Assembly: GCA_039583875.1 (NCBI GenBank)
Contig: CM077167.1
Coordinates: 149,995,010 to 150,059,009 of the forward strand
Direction of reading: 5' to 3'
DNA: 64,000 nt
Origin: Platanthera guangdongensis
Lineage: Eukaryota; Streptophyta; Magnoliopsida; Asparagales; Orchidaceae
Below, piece by piece: positions 54,404-64,000 of the stretch. Within the stretch, counting starts at the first letter, position 1; the number at the start of each line of letters is the position of its first letter. A program made the translations under genes and the position numbers. Below the pieces are notes generated by a model that saw only the letters and a program-made list of their open reading frames with translations, did not search any database and was not told the origin of the DNA.

Positions 54404-56500
54404 TGAAAGATATTGTACCTAATCACCTAAAGGGGGGGGGGGGGGGGGGTTGAATAGGTGACTTAATCTTTTTAAACTTTTTAGGCAGATTTCAGTTTAT
54501 ATCTCAGAGTTATAACTAATCAGTAATCACAGCAATCACAGCAGTCAATTCAAGCACACAGTGAACACACAAATTTATAGTGGTTCCCCAAGGTTTGGGT
54601 ACATCCACTTTCCCCCTTTGCCTATCTAGTAGTGTACTAGACTCGGCCAAACTCCTCCACTATCTCAGATCCTCAGATCTTACACTCAGAACCCCAAAAC
54701 AGGTTCCTACATCTCAGGCCCAAGGCCCTACAACTCAGTCTTCTCAAAGACCTACACTCAGCTTCTTCACAAGGCCTACACTCAGCCATAAGGCCTAAAC
54801 TCAGCCACAACAGGCCTACACTCAGAGATACAGATCTCCTACACTCAGGCACATAGGCCCTACACTCAGCCTTTATAATTGCAGGCTTACAACTCAGATC
54901 CCTAAGGATCCTACAAGATAATATGAATACAAAATGTAAACCCTATAACTCAGAGAAAAGAGAGAAGAGTTGAGAGTTTCTTGATGAGTTCTTGGAAGAA
55001 CTCTTCTGAGATCAACCTGACTTGGCTTTCTTCAAAGCTTCTTGAATGTAGAACACAATAGGGTTGATCTCCTCTGCAGCTGATCTTTGATCTCTGCAAC
55101 TTAAGATTCAGAACAAAGTCTGAACCCTTCTTCTCAGCCTGGTTCCAACGGCTGTCTTCTTGGATGGAGCTCTCTCTCTCCAACTACTTAGATCTACACT
55201 GGATTCTTGAATGAATAGCTAGATCTTCTTTGTATTACTTGATGTGTTGATCTTCATTTTCTGTTGACAGTGTATGCCTATTTATAGACCTTATTCATGG
55301 TAACCGGCTGGTCCGGTCCCTAACTGATTTCTGACAACTCTGACAGGTGCAGTAGACCGGCTGGAATGGCAGCTGTCAAGTCATCCAGTCAGTTCTTGAA
55401 AATTCTGTAACTGTCTGAAAGTGTCGAGACTGTTTGTCTTTAAGTGTCGACACTTATAGACTAAGTGTCGACACAAGTTGACAAAGTGTCGACACTAGCC
55501 TTCAAGGTGTCGACACAACTCCTTGTGTTGTAGAATTCACTTCTCGACATAGCTTCTTCATCATGTGTCGACACTGATATTGAGTGTCGACACAATTCCT
55601 TGTACTTCAGTACTTTGTTGAATACTTGTAAGTGTCGACACAACTCCTTTGTGTCGACACATCTTCATGTGTTGAACTTGTTAAGTGTCGACACATCTTT
55701 CTTGGTGTCGACACATGCCTTCTATATTGATACTTGCTGAGTGTCGACACTGCTCCTTGTGTCGACACATTCTTCTTCTGTTGAGGCTCTGGCTGAGTGT
55801 CGACACATCTTCTTAGTGTCGACACTTGTACTTAGAATATTTTGTTGAACTTTGCTGAGTGTCGACACAGCATCCTAGTGTCGACACTTTCTTCATGTGT
55901 TGAGTCTTCTGCTGAGTGTCGACACATTCTTTCTTGTGTCGACACTTTCTTCAAGTGTTGACTCTTCTGCTGAGTGTCGACACATTCTTTCTTGTGTCGA
56001 CACTTTCTTCAAGTGCTGAGTCTACTGCTGTGTGTCGACACATTCCTCTGGATGTCGACACTTATACTTAGACTCTGCTGACTTTTGCTGAGTGTCGACA
56101 CAGCATCCAAGTGTCGACACTTTCTGATGTAGACACAGTTCTTCTGGGTGTCGACACTGGTTCTCAGTGTCGATACTTCTTCACTGGACTTCTCTTCATT
56201 GAGTGTCGACACAGCTCCTTGTGTCGACACTTTCTGTCTGGTGTCGACTCTGCATCCCTGGTGTCGACACAATGACTCCAAGTGTCGACACTGCTTGCCT
56301 GGGTGTCGACACAAGTCTTCTTAAGTGTCGACACTTTGCTCCTGGGTGTCGACACATGGACTTAGAATCTTTTCAGCTTTCCCTGTGAATACTTGACCTG
56401 CACAACTAAACTCAAAACACATCAAATACATTTTGATGTATATCATTGAGTAGGGTGATGCTTCTTCAAATCAGGTACATTTAAACCAATGTACCCAACA
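54404..56500 (-). mobile_element. Solo LTR (2097 bp) with a perfect target duplication
   Basis: Flanked by AATTC on both sides (54399-54403 and 56501-56505). On the minus strand it reads TGTTGGGTAC...ATCTTTCA, like the gag-only Copia LTR ends (TGTTGGAACC...CTTTCA). A sense TATA box TCTATAAATAGG is at 55277-55288. Upstream of it, 55420-56360 is an array of more than 30 GTGTCGACAC palindromes. A run of about 18 G lies at 54432-54450. No interior domain is present. The minus orientation follows from the TATA box and termini. Confidence 0.85.
55420..56360. repeat. GTGTCGACAC palindrome array in the solo LTR
   Basis: More than 30 copies, perfect or with one change, separated by about 10-50 bases of CT-rich spacer; spacers such as TTCTTCAAGTG, TGCTGAGT and CTCCTT recur, showing local duplication of larger units of about 60-70 bp (for example near 55915-56020). 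Confidence 0.92.
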
Positions 56501-56505
56501 AATTC

Positions 56506-57546
56506 TTTAAAACTTAACCCCAAATATTTAATTTTTTTAATAAATAATTAACAAACAAATAACAAATAAAGAATTAATAAAATTCACATATAAATAAACT
56601 CAAAACAAAATATTTGGATAACAAGAAGATCAAGAAATGGAATATTTGATTTATTTGTTTCAAATCATTTTTTTTGGATTTTTAAAGTTTTTATCATTTT
56701 TTTGTGTTTTTGATTTATTATCTTTTTTTGAATTTTTGTTTAGTTTTACTCTTCTTTTTTTGAATTTTTTGACTTACTATCTTTTTTTTTAGGTTTTTAA
56801 GTTTTGCAAATTTTTTTTTGTATTTTTTAAGTTCAGAACATTTTCATTCTATTTACAAAGATTGGAAGAAAAAGAGAAGTTATTCACAAGAATGAGAGAG
56901 AAAAGGAAGGGGGAGAGAGAGAAGAATATTTACAAAAATATTCACAAAGTTTTTTACAAAATGAAACTAAATATTTTTGAAATTTTTGTTTTATAATTTT
57001 TTTTTGAATATTTGTCTTATAATGTTTTTGGAATTTTTGTAATAAAAAGAAAGGAAAAGAATTTTTTTTGGAATTTTCATTTTCAAAATTTTTGGAATTT
57101 TTGTTGTTATATATTTTTTTCATACATTTTTTAAATTTTTGGAGTGCGGAAAATGGAAATACAGTGCAGAAAATAGAAGTTCGGAAAATAAACTGAGAAA
57201 AAACCCCATACTTAAATCCAACATTGTCCCCAATGTTGTAACATAAGTATGCGGAACAAATAGGAAAGACAATATGTACAAAGAAAATAAAGAGGGGGGG
57301 GGGGGTAGAAGCTTCCCTGAAAGGAGGTTGGGAAGGCGCAGTTTGGGAACCCTGTGTTATGAAGAAAATATAAAAGAAAAAGTAAAGAAATAGTGAAAAA
57401 GATAAACATGGGGTGCCACCTAAGAGCGCTTTGTTTATAGTCATGTAGCTTGACTATTTTGGCAGTTTATATATCGAGGAGGGTTATTGATTCGAAATTA
57501 CCGCCCACAGGATCGCCTGCTATGTATAATTTTAAGCGATGACCTT
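56506..57546 (-). other. Athila non-coding stretch between solo LTR and integrase
   Basis: Very AT-rich with long T runs (56640-57140), then a G run at 57295-57306. A 186-residue minus-strand frame here is Phe/Lys/Asn-rich low complexity and not a gene. If an env-like gene was once here, nothing recognisable remains. Confidence 0.55.
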
Positions 57547-58660
57547 TCACTTTAAACGAGCCTTTATCCGGGTGGGAGACGAGTGCGGTCCCATATGGCC
57601 AAACCTCTTCAACTTTGAAGGGGCCGGACCAACGTGATCTAAGCTTCCTGGAGAAAAGTCTAAGTCATGAATTATATAGAAGGACAAGATTGCCCGGTGA
57701 AAAAGTTTTTTGGGGCTTGAGTTTTTGGTCGTGATAAAACTTAGAACGCTCCTTATAGAACTTATTGCTCTCGTAAGCATTTGCACTCCATTCATCAAGC
57801 TCATTTAGTTGCAGTTTTCTATTTTGGGCGACTAAGTTAGCGTCAAGATTTAAAAGTTTTAAAGCCCAAAGTACGCGATGTTCTAATTCTACGGGGAGAT
57901 GGCATGCTTTGCCGTAGACTAATCGATACGGCGTACAACCAATTGCGGTTTTGTATGCGGTACGATAAGCCCACAACGAATCGTCAAGTTTGATGGACCA
58001 ATCTTTTCTATTAAATGAAACAGTTTTCTCTAATATACGCTTAATCTCTCGATTGACTACCTCTACTTGGCCATTAGTTTGCGGGTGGTAGGGGTGGCAC
58101 GTTTGTGCGTGACGCCGTATCTAGCTAACTTCTTAGACATCTGGGTGTTGCAGAAATGCGTCCCCCTATCGCTTATAATCGCGCGAGGTGTGCCGAAGCG
58201 GGAAAATAGTTTTTTAGAAAAGTAACGACGACGCGCACATCATTGGTGGGGAGAGCTTGCGCTTCCACCCACCTCGATACGTAGTCGATAGCCACTAAAA
58301 TATAATTATTTTTGAAAGCGGAGGTAGGGGGCCAACGAAATCTATGCCCCATAAATCGAAAACTTCGCATTCTAAAAATAAATTTTGGGTCATCTCATCG
58401 CGACGAGAGATGTTACCCGACTACTGGCAGCTGTCGTAGGAGCGCACAAAATTATGAGCGTCTTTGAATAGAGTGGGCCAAAAGAAGCCCGCCTTTAGCG
58501 CATTCCGCGCGGTCTGGTTAGCTTGATAATGCCCACCAGCCGGACCCTCGTGGCAGTGCCTAAGTATTTGCATGCACTCCATACCCGCGACACATCTTCG
58601 GACCGCTTGGTCCGCACAGACACAAAAAAGAAAAGGGTCCTCCCAAAAGAAATATTTCAA
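57547..58660 (-). pseudogene. Athila integrase
   Basis: Zinc part: ILRHCHEGPAGGHYQANQTA, KAGFFWPTLFKDAH and VRSYDSCQ (the first Cys of the family's Cys pair is Tyr). Core: [20 protein letters not shown] with YVSRWVEAQALPTND (Asp), then shifts; DRG and the Glu region are readable only in other frames near 58080-58190. C-terminal part: [53 protein letters not shown] and [12 protein letters not shown]. The words are strongly Athila-like. Confidence 0.87.
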
Positions 58661-58684
58661 GTCAGAAAAGAATTTCTTTTTTTG

Positions 58685-59991
58685 CTAGCTCAAAAAGTCT
58701 TTTGGGAGCAGTCTCGCAACTAAATAGTTCGCAAAATCTGTGAACCAAGGTGGGGAAGATGAACGAGTAGTTATGGCAAGGAGGCATTCCTCAGGGAATC
58801 TGTCATTTATGTCAGATTCGACGAGAGCTTCCGCAGCGGGATTTTCTAAGCGCAAGAGGTGATCGGCGGCTAAATTTTCCGCGCCCGTCTTATCCCGGAT
58901 CTCTAAATCGAACTCCTGCAAGAGGAGGATCCATCGAAGAAGGCGGGGCTTGGCGTCCGTTTTTGCTAACAAATATTTTAAGGCGGAGTGTTCGGTAAAT
59001 ACAATAACTTTAGATAGCGTTATATACGAGCGAAACTTATCAAAAACAAAAACGACGGCTAAAAGTTCCTTTTTCGTTGTCGTGTAATTTCCTTGTACGG
59101 AAGTGAGCGTCTTGCTAGCGTAATAAATAGGATGAAAATATTTGTTTATACGTTGGCCTAGAACGGCTACTATGACAATATCACTAGCGTCGCACATAAT
59201 TTCGAACGGAAGGGTCCAATCGGGCGCCACTAAAATGGGTGAATTGATAAGTTTTTGTTTTATGAAATTAAAGGCAGACTCGCATTCGCTATCAAAGACA
59301 AAATTTGATTCCTTTTCCAAGAGACGAGTAAGCAGCTTTGTTATTTTTGAAAAATCTTGAATGAAATGCCTATAAAAGCCCGCGTGTCCTAAGAAACTCG
59401 TAATGGATTTAACATTAGAAGGCGGGGGAATTTTTTCGATAATTTCAACTTTGGCCTTATCGACCTCCATCCCCTTAGACGAAATCTTATGGCCGAGAAC
59501 CAAACCTTCTCGAACCATAAAGTTACATTTCTCCCAATTTACAACAAGATGCGTGTCCTCGCATCGCTGAAGGACACGAACTAAATTATGAAGACAGGAC
59601 GGGAAAGAGCTTCCGAAAACAAAGAACTCATCCACAAAGACTTCCATAATGTCTCCTACCAGCTAGCCAAAGATCGTCAGCATACATCGTTGGAATGTAG
59701 CTGGCGCATTGCAGAGGCCAAATAGCATCCTTTGATATGCGAAGGTACTAAATGGGCAGGTAAAAGTTGTTTTCTGTTGATCATCGGGGGAAATGGGGAT
59801 TTGGAAAACCCCGATAATCCTTCAAGAAAACAAAAATACGGATGACCGGACAAACACTCTAGAATTTGGTCTAGGAAAGGTAGTGGGAAATGATCCTTAC
59901 GGGTGGCATCATTTAGTTTTCTATAATCGATGCACACCCGCCAACCCTTAACAGTACGAGTTGGGACGAGTTCATTATGCTCGTTTTCCAC
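58685..59991 (-). pseudogene. Athila reverse transcriptase and RNase H
   Basis: Fingers: VKGWRVCIDYRKLNDATRK, DHFPLPFLDQILE. A shift near 59810 disrupts the palm before the motif MPFGLCNAP. The catalytic box reads MEVFVDEFFVFGSSF at about 59640, with Glu where the second Asp is normal. LGHKISSKGMEVDKAKVE, FLGHAGFYRHFIQDFSKI. RNase H: FEIMCDASDIVIVAVLGQ, YYTTTKKELLAVVF-like (Glu) and VFTEHSALKYL, where the family has TDH. A tether segment LEIRDKTGAENLAADHL follows. Both active sites look changed, so the copy is probably dead. Confidence 0.88.
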
Positions 59992-60399
59992 TACGGTAAG
60001 ACCGCCCTTTTTGGCACAACGTGAATGTGACTAACCCATGTACTATCCGATATAGGATAAATAACCCCTCATCTAATAATTTAATAATTTCGGTTTTAAC
60101 GACGTCTTTCATGTTTGGGTTAATTCGTCGCTATGACTGAATGGTTTTGCGACAATTATCGAGAAGGAAAATCTTATGGGTGCAGAAAGAAGGGTTAATC
60201 CCTTTTAGATCGGAAATTTGCCATGCAATTACGTGTGATGCTTAAGCAAAACTCCCAATAAATTGGAAGTCTCCGATTCGCTCAAATGCGAAGAAATGAT
60301 AACAGGAAGGGTATCATCTTTTCCCAAAAATGCGTATTTGAGTGAATTGGGTAGGGGTTTGAGGTCTAGGATGGGCGGTTCTTCTAGGGAGGTTTTAAT

Positions 60400-61218
60400 T
60401 CATATGTCTTTCTTACCAATTGGTTCGAAAGGCAAGTCTATAGAGGTATCCTCATCGCATTTACAATTTTCAAGTGCACAAATATCGTCGTTTAAAAATA
60501 CGGACTCAAAAATGGGAGAAGAACGATCTCCAAAACAGGTCTCCAAAGAATAACATAAATCGTCGCTCGATGACAAGTCTCCTATGGAGGGATTAATCGA
60601 GAAAGTAACTTCGTCATCTCCTACCCGAAGGAGGAGATGACCGTTACTGACATCAATTAATGTGCGGGAGGTGGCAAGAAAAGGGCGACCGAGTATAATT
60701 GGTACATCGGTGTCCTCCTCGATGTCCAAGATGACGAAGTCCACCGGAAAGATAAACTTATCAACTCGGACAAGTACGTCCTCAACTACCCCGACGGGAA
60801 ACTTAACCGAGTGATCCGCTAATTGGATTCGCATTTTAGTAGGGGCCGGAGTGCCCAAACCTAATTTTTGAAAGAGCAAGAATGTCATCAAATTAATGCT
60901 CGCGCCTAAATCTGCAAGAGCGTATTTTACAAATATATTGCCAAAAAGGCACGGGATGGAAAACCGTCCCTGGTCATTTATTTTAAGGGGCAATTTATTC
61001 GTAAGAGCCACTGAACAGTCAGCATTCAGAGAAATATGTGAAATATTTTCTAATTTTTGTTTATTGGAAAGAAGTTGTTTTAAGTATTTCGCATATTTAG
61101 GCATCTGCGAGATTGCTTCGCAGAATGGAACATTAATATGAATTTGTTTTAATAATAAAATAAATTTTTGGTATTGCGCGTCCTTACGCTCACTATCTAG
61201 CTTGTGTGGATATGGCAA
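60400..61218 (-). pseudogene. Athila aspartic protease and gag-pol junction
   Basis: A 272-residue open frame begins PYPHKLDSERKDAQYQKF, typical of the Athila gag-protease junction, and continues INVPFCEAISQMPKYAKYLK. The active site is YALADLGASINLMTF (Asp-Leu-Gly-Ala-Ser, as in Athila). Then DVLVRVDKFIFPVDFVILD and DVPIILGRPFLATSRTLIDV follow, the second protease motif. This frame itself is intact. Confidence 0.88.
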
Positions 61219-61244
61219 GGATGTTTTAATAACTCATTTAAAAC

Positions 61245-62691
61245 TTATAAAGGCGGCGTAATCGAAGAAGTGGGAAGAGGGGTCGGAGGTGAAATATGTA
61301 CCAGCGGATCGGTCCGTTTTGGATCGATCACCTCCTTTTTGCTACGGAGGGTTATAGCATTGATATTCTCCCGCGGATTGGGCTCCGTGTTTCCTGGCAG
61401 TGCCCCGAGCGTGCGCACGGACATCATTCGCGCTAGCTGTCCAACCTGGAGTTCTAAGTTTTTTAGCGATCCTAGGATGTTCCGGATATTTGACTCGTTG
61501 GAAGCAATATATTTAGAAAACTTCTCCTCCATCGGGGAGGTTTTTGGAAGAGGGGGAGGGGAAGAAATCTGGGGGCAAAAGAATTGGGCGGGCGCTGCGC
61601 ATTATTCGCGTTGCTCCATGAGAAGTTGGGGTGGTTCCTACAACCCGGATTATAGTTATTACTATAAGGGTTATTGTTGGGGTTGAAGGATGGTCGCCCA
61701 GCATTTCCCACGTAGTCCACGAATTCATTGACTATGCTGGCATTAGGGGGAATCGCCCAAGGCGGAGTGGTGGAGGCAGCAGATATCTCCGCCACCTGCT
61801 TCGTCAGCCTTTCAACTTGAAGGGCTAAGTGGGCAGTGGCATCCACTTCGAAGAGGCCGACCGCCTGCTTGGGACGTCCCCGTAAGACGTTCCATTGGTA
61901 TGCATTCATATCCATCTCTTCAATAAGAGCTTGGGCATCCTCGGGGGTCTTTTTATTCAATGTACCACCGGCAGCCACGTCAATAATTTGACGCGTCTGA
62001 TAGTTAAGCCTATTGTAGAATATTTGGACTTGCAACCACGCAGGCAGTGCGTGGTGCAGACACTTGCGGAGGATTTCTTTAAAGCGCTCCCAAGTCTTAA
62101 ATAGAGACTCAGAATCATTCTGCACGAACGAAGAAATGTCCTCCCGCAACTTTGCAGTCTTGGCGTGCGGAAAATACTTCGTTAAGAACCGTTCCGCAAG
62201 CTCGGCCCTGGTGGTGATACATCCTTGTGGGAGGGAATTCAACCACGCCTTAGCTTTGGATCTGAGGGAGAATGGAAAAAGGCGCAAACAAATGGCATCA
62301 TCAGTGACCCCATTAATCTTAAAGGTATCACAGATTTCCAAAAAACTAGACAAATGAACGTTCGGGTCCTCATCCGGCAGTCCATCGAACTGCACAACAT
62401 TTTGGATCATTTGGATAACGCTTGATTTGATCTCAAAATTATTATTCGCCACCGTTGGGCGAACAATACTGGACCCAGTATCATCCAAACTCGGTCGGGC
62501 GTAATATGACATTGTACGCTCGATGACCGCGTTCGGATTGGGGTCGGCCATAGCAACGGCAGAGGGTTCTCCGACGGATTCTTCGGGATCCAAAGAGGGA
62601 TTTCAGCATTGAGAGCGATACGCGCAAGCGAGCGTTCGATCTCAGGATCGAAATCCAAATTTTCGGACTCCGAAGGTTTTCCACGGGTCAT
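61245..62691 (-). pseudogene. Athila gag
   Basis: The likely start is the Met at 62691 (MTRGKPSESENLDFD). A shift near 62590 leads to the long frame 61472-62593: VIERTMSYYARPSLDD, FEIKSSVIQMIQNVVQFDGL, DEDPNVHLSSFLEICDTFKI, LFPFSLRSKAKAWLNSLP, RAELAERFLTKYFPHAKT, FKTWERFKEILRKCLHHAL and FYNRLNYQTRQIIDVAAGG. This is the Athila gag core. A Pro/Asn-rich segment and, after another shift, NLELQVGQLARMMSVRT and NAITLRSKKEV complete it. No CCHC knuckle is seen, as is usual in Athila. Confidence 0.9.
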
Positions 62692-62832
62692 ATACCCAAA
62701 AATATAAAGTAGAAAATTAACTTTTTTTGGATTTTGAAGAAAAGTTTTGAAGTTTTGTTTTTTTTGTTTAGTTTTTAAGAAATAAAGATAAAAGTAATAG
62801 ACTTCGGATTCGAAATAACAACTCAAAGAAGT

Positions 62833-62850
62833 TCCCCGGTAACGGCGCCA
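62833..62850 (-). promoter_or_regulatory. Athila primer binding site
   Basis: Sense-strand TGGCGCCGTTACCGGGGA lies a few bases inside the 5' LTR. It matches the TGGCGCCGTTGCCGGGGA site of Athila elements except at one base. Confidence 0.92.
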
Positions 62851-62856
62851 AAATCT

Positions 62857-64000
62857 TGATGAAGCCCGCGAACAGACTCTTATGTGGGTGGTTGGTTCGA
62901 TGAGTCGAACGTCGCGGGGTTGCTTAGGTAGGCAAGTGCACCTATCACAAGTAATACAGAATATTCGGGGGAATATCCAGATCGTAAATTTTCCGGGAAC
63001 GGGTTGATTATCCCTACTACTCCGAAAGCACTATTATTTTACTGAAATAGTAAGTTGTTGATTTTTAACTAAAATAGGGCGAAAATAGATTAAGATTAAA
63101 GACGATGAAGAGATAACACTCGGTATCGAATTACGTTAGGATTAAAAATAGATTTGAATAACTAGAGATCTAAAGCTTCAATTTAATTAAAGAGGAAACT
63201 TGGCCGTGGAGGTTCCAAAATAATGAGCTCACCTATCTCTAGGAATATCGCTCACCTGGACATTAAGGCTATTCGACCGGGCTCTCGTCTGATGAAAGAT
63301 TCCTCTTAACGCCCGCAGTACGCTAAGAACCCCACTATTGGGTGGGGAACCCAATTAGGTAGAGTTAGCGCGCCTCCTCTCTCGAGGGTTAGTGCGGAAC
63401 TCTCTTTACCTAGGGGTGATCAGTACATACGCACGACCTCTCGGCTAGCTAGCATATGAATAATGGAAATAGAGCCCCCACATCGATATGTGGTTCTACG
63501 CGTCATTAACCGGGAGTAAACCTTAAGTTTTTAATTAAATAGAAAAATAAGACCTTTAGTTATTTAAAACATTTTAATATCCCAAAGCTCTTCGATACTG
63601 AGGGCTAAAAGCGATTAGCCACTCATCGGAATGGGGATAGCTTATGAGTTTGGTTAGGCGAGCGTTCTAAACTATTCGCTGAAGGGTTATGAAGAGAATA
63701 AGAAGAAAAGCAAGATAAACCTAATATTAGAAAAGTTACTACAAATAAAACACACCCGCACTCATCCAAACGCATAATGAAGAGACAGAAATAAAACTAA
63801 GTTACAAGTAAGAGAAAATTGCATAATTGAAATTGCAAGTCCCACTCAAACGAGTGGGCGGGAAATATAAGCTGAAATTTTGCAAGTCCTACTCAAACGA
63901 GTAGGACTGAAATGAAAGCAAGTCCAACTCAAATGAGTAGGCGGAAATAAATGCGATTACAAGTCCTTCCCAAATATTTACAGGGAAATAAAGTCCGACC
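62857..64000 (-). repeat. Athila 5' LTR, partial
   Basis: Starts TGATGAAGCCCGCG; collinear with 50327 to about 51480. The window ends inside it, so target duplication, U3 palindromes and insertion age over the full length cannot be read here. Confidence 0.9.

Larger units (their letters stand above)
50327..64000 (-). mobile_element. Athila element (Ty3/Gypsy), 5' LTR running off the window
   Basis: LTR termini TGATGAAGCC...ACTTATCA (sense TGATAAGT...CTTCATCA), the primer site complementary to an aspartate-type tRNA as in Athila, and gag, protease, reverse transcriptase, RNase H and integrase in Gypsy order on the minus strand with Athila vocabulary. Left LTR 50327-53514; right LTR starts 62857 and is cut by the window end after 1144 bases. 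The space between integrase and 3' LTR, where Athila often has an env-like gene, holds no coding frame but a solo LTR. Coding regions carry shifts. Confidence 0.93.

Noticed and set aside
54432..54450. Run of about 18 G as a regulatory G-quadruplex
   Set aside because: A homopolymer with uncertain length in the consensus; no support beyond composition, though it lies in the U5 side of the solo LTR.
55420..56360. CRISPR-like array
   Set aside because: Repeats are only 10 bases and palindromic, spacers are short, uneven and themselves repeated, and the context is a plant LTR with a target duplication.
56884..57444. 186-residue minus-strand frame as an Athila env-like protein
   Set aside because: Low-complexity Phe/Lys/Asn product of AT-rich DNA; no signal peptide plus transmembrane arrangement of env-like proteins could be supported.

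Overview
The window is plant nuclear DNA made almost wholly of LTR retrotransposons. The lineages seen (a chromodomain Tekay/Del-type Ty3/Gypsy, Tat, Athila, SIRE-type and other Ty1/Copia) are those of flowering plants, and a Tourist-like MITE supports this. No convincing host gene, tRNA, rRNA, CRISPR array or prokaryotic operon was found. Most coding regions are broken by single-base indels and stops; some of these may be consensus errors, because the sequence is visibly poor beside a 500-N gap at 14902-15401. Every gene-level call below comes from reading translated motifs by eye; no database search was possible.

Layout. 1-997: 3' end of a Copia element (relic reading frame, polypurine tract, truncated LTR). 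998-5411: degraded, probably Gypsy LTR-derived DNA holding a Tourist-like MITE (2520-2964). 5412-14901: nearly complete Tekay chromovirus, minus strand, with 2.3-kb LTRs; its right LTR runs into the gap. 15402-20641: Tat-lineage element, minus strand (gag, protease, RT, RNase H, second 'archaeal-type' RNase H, LTR at right). 20642-31328: an old plus-strand Copia carcass in three pieces, split by a young Copia (20911-26368; 381-bp LTRs that read identically, AAAAC target duplication) and by a composite LTR-rich insertion (27693 to about 30990) holding a possible solo LTR. 31329-33575: a second Tat copy (3' LTR piece plus antisense genes). About 33576-41040: a SIRE-like Copia, plus strand, with an unusual antisense frame after pol. 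41041-50326: a third Tat copy, of which the window shows the 3' LTR and two antisense genes, one interrupted by a gag-only non-autonomous Copia (44709-49469). 50327-64000: Athila element, minus strand, holding a solo LTR (54404-56500); its 5' LTR leaves the window.

The right half is a set of nested insertions: Copia carcass, then Tat, then SIRE, then Tat, then Athila, then solo LTR. Most of these open on the left and do not close inside the window. How they cooperate is the usual retroelement logic: gag and pol products reverse-transcribe and integrate the element, LTRs supply promoter and polyadenylation signals, and the gag-only element would need proteins in trans.

The most unusual pattern is shared across families. 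At least six different LTRs carry arrays of short GC-containing palindromes in the U3 part, upstream of the promoter: GACACG-CC-CGTGTC (Tekay, Athila), GTGTCGACAC (gag-only Copia, solo LTR), TTCGTCGA-type (several Copia LTRs), AGACCG-CC-CGGTCT (young Copia). Tekay and Athila share a 20-base word containing the palindrome TCGACGATCGTCGA. The second notable item is the antisense pair of gene-like units in the Tat elements, with their own TATA boxes and, in one copy, introns whose removal keeps the frame open.
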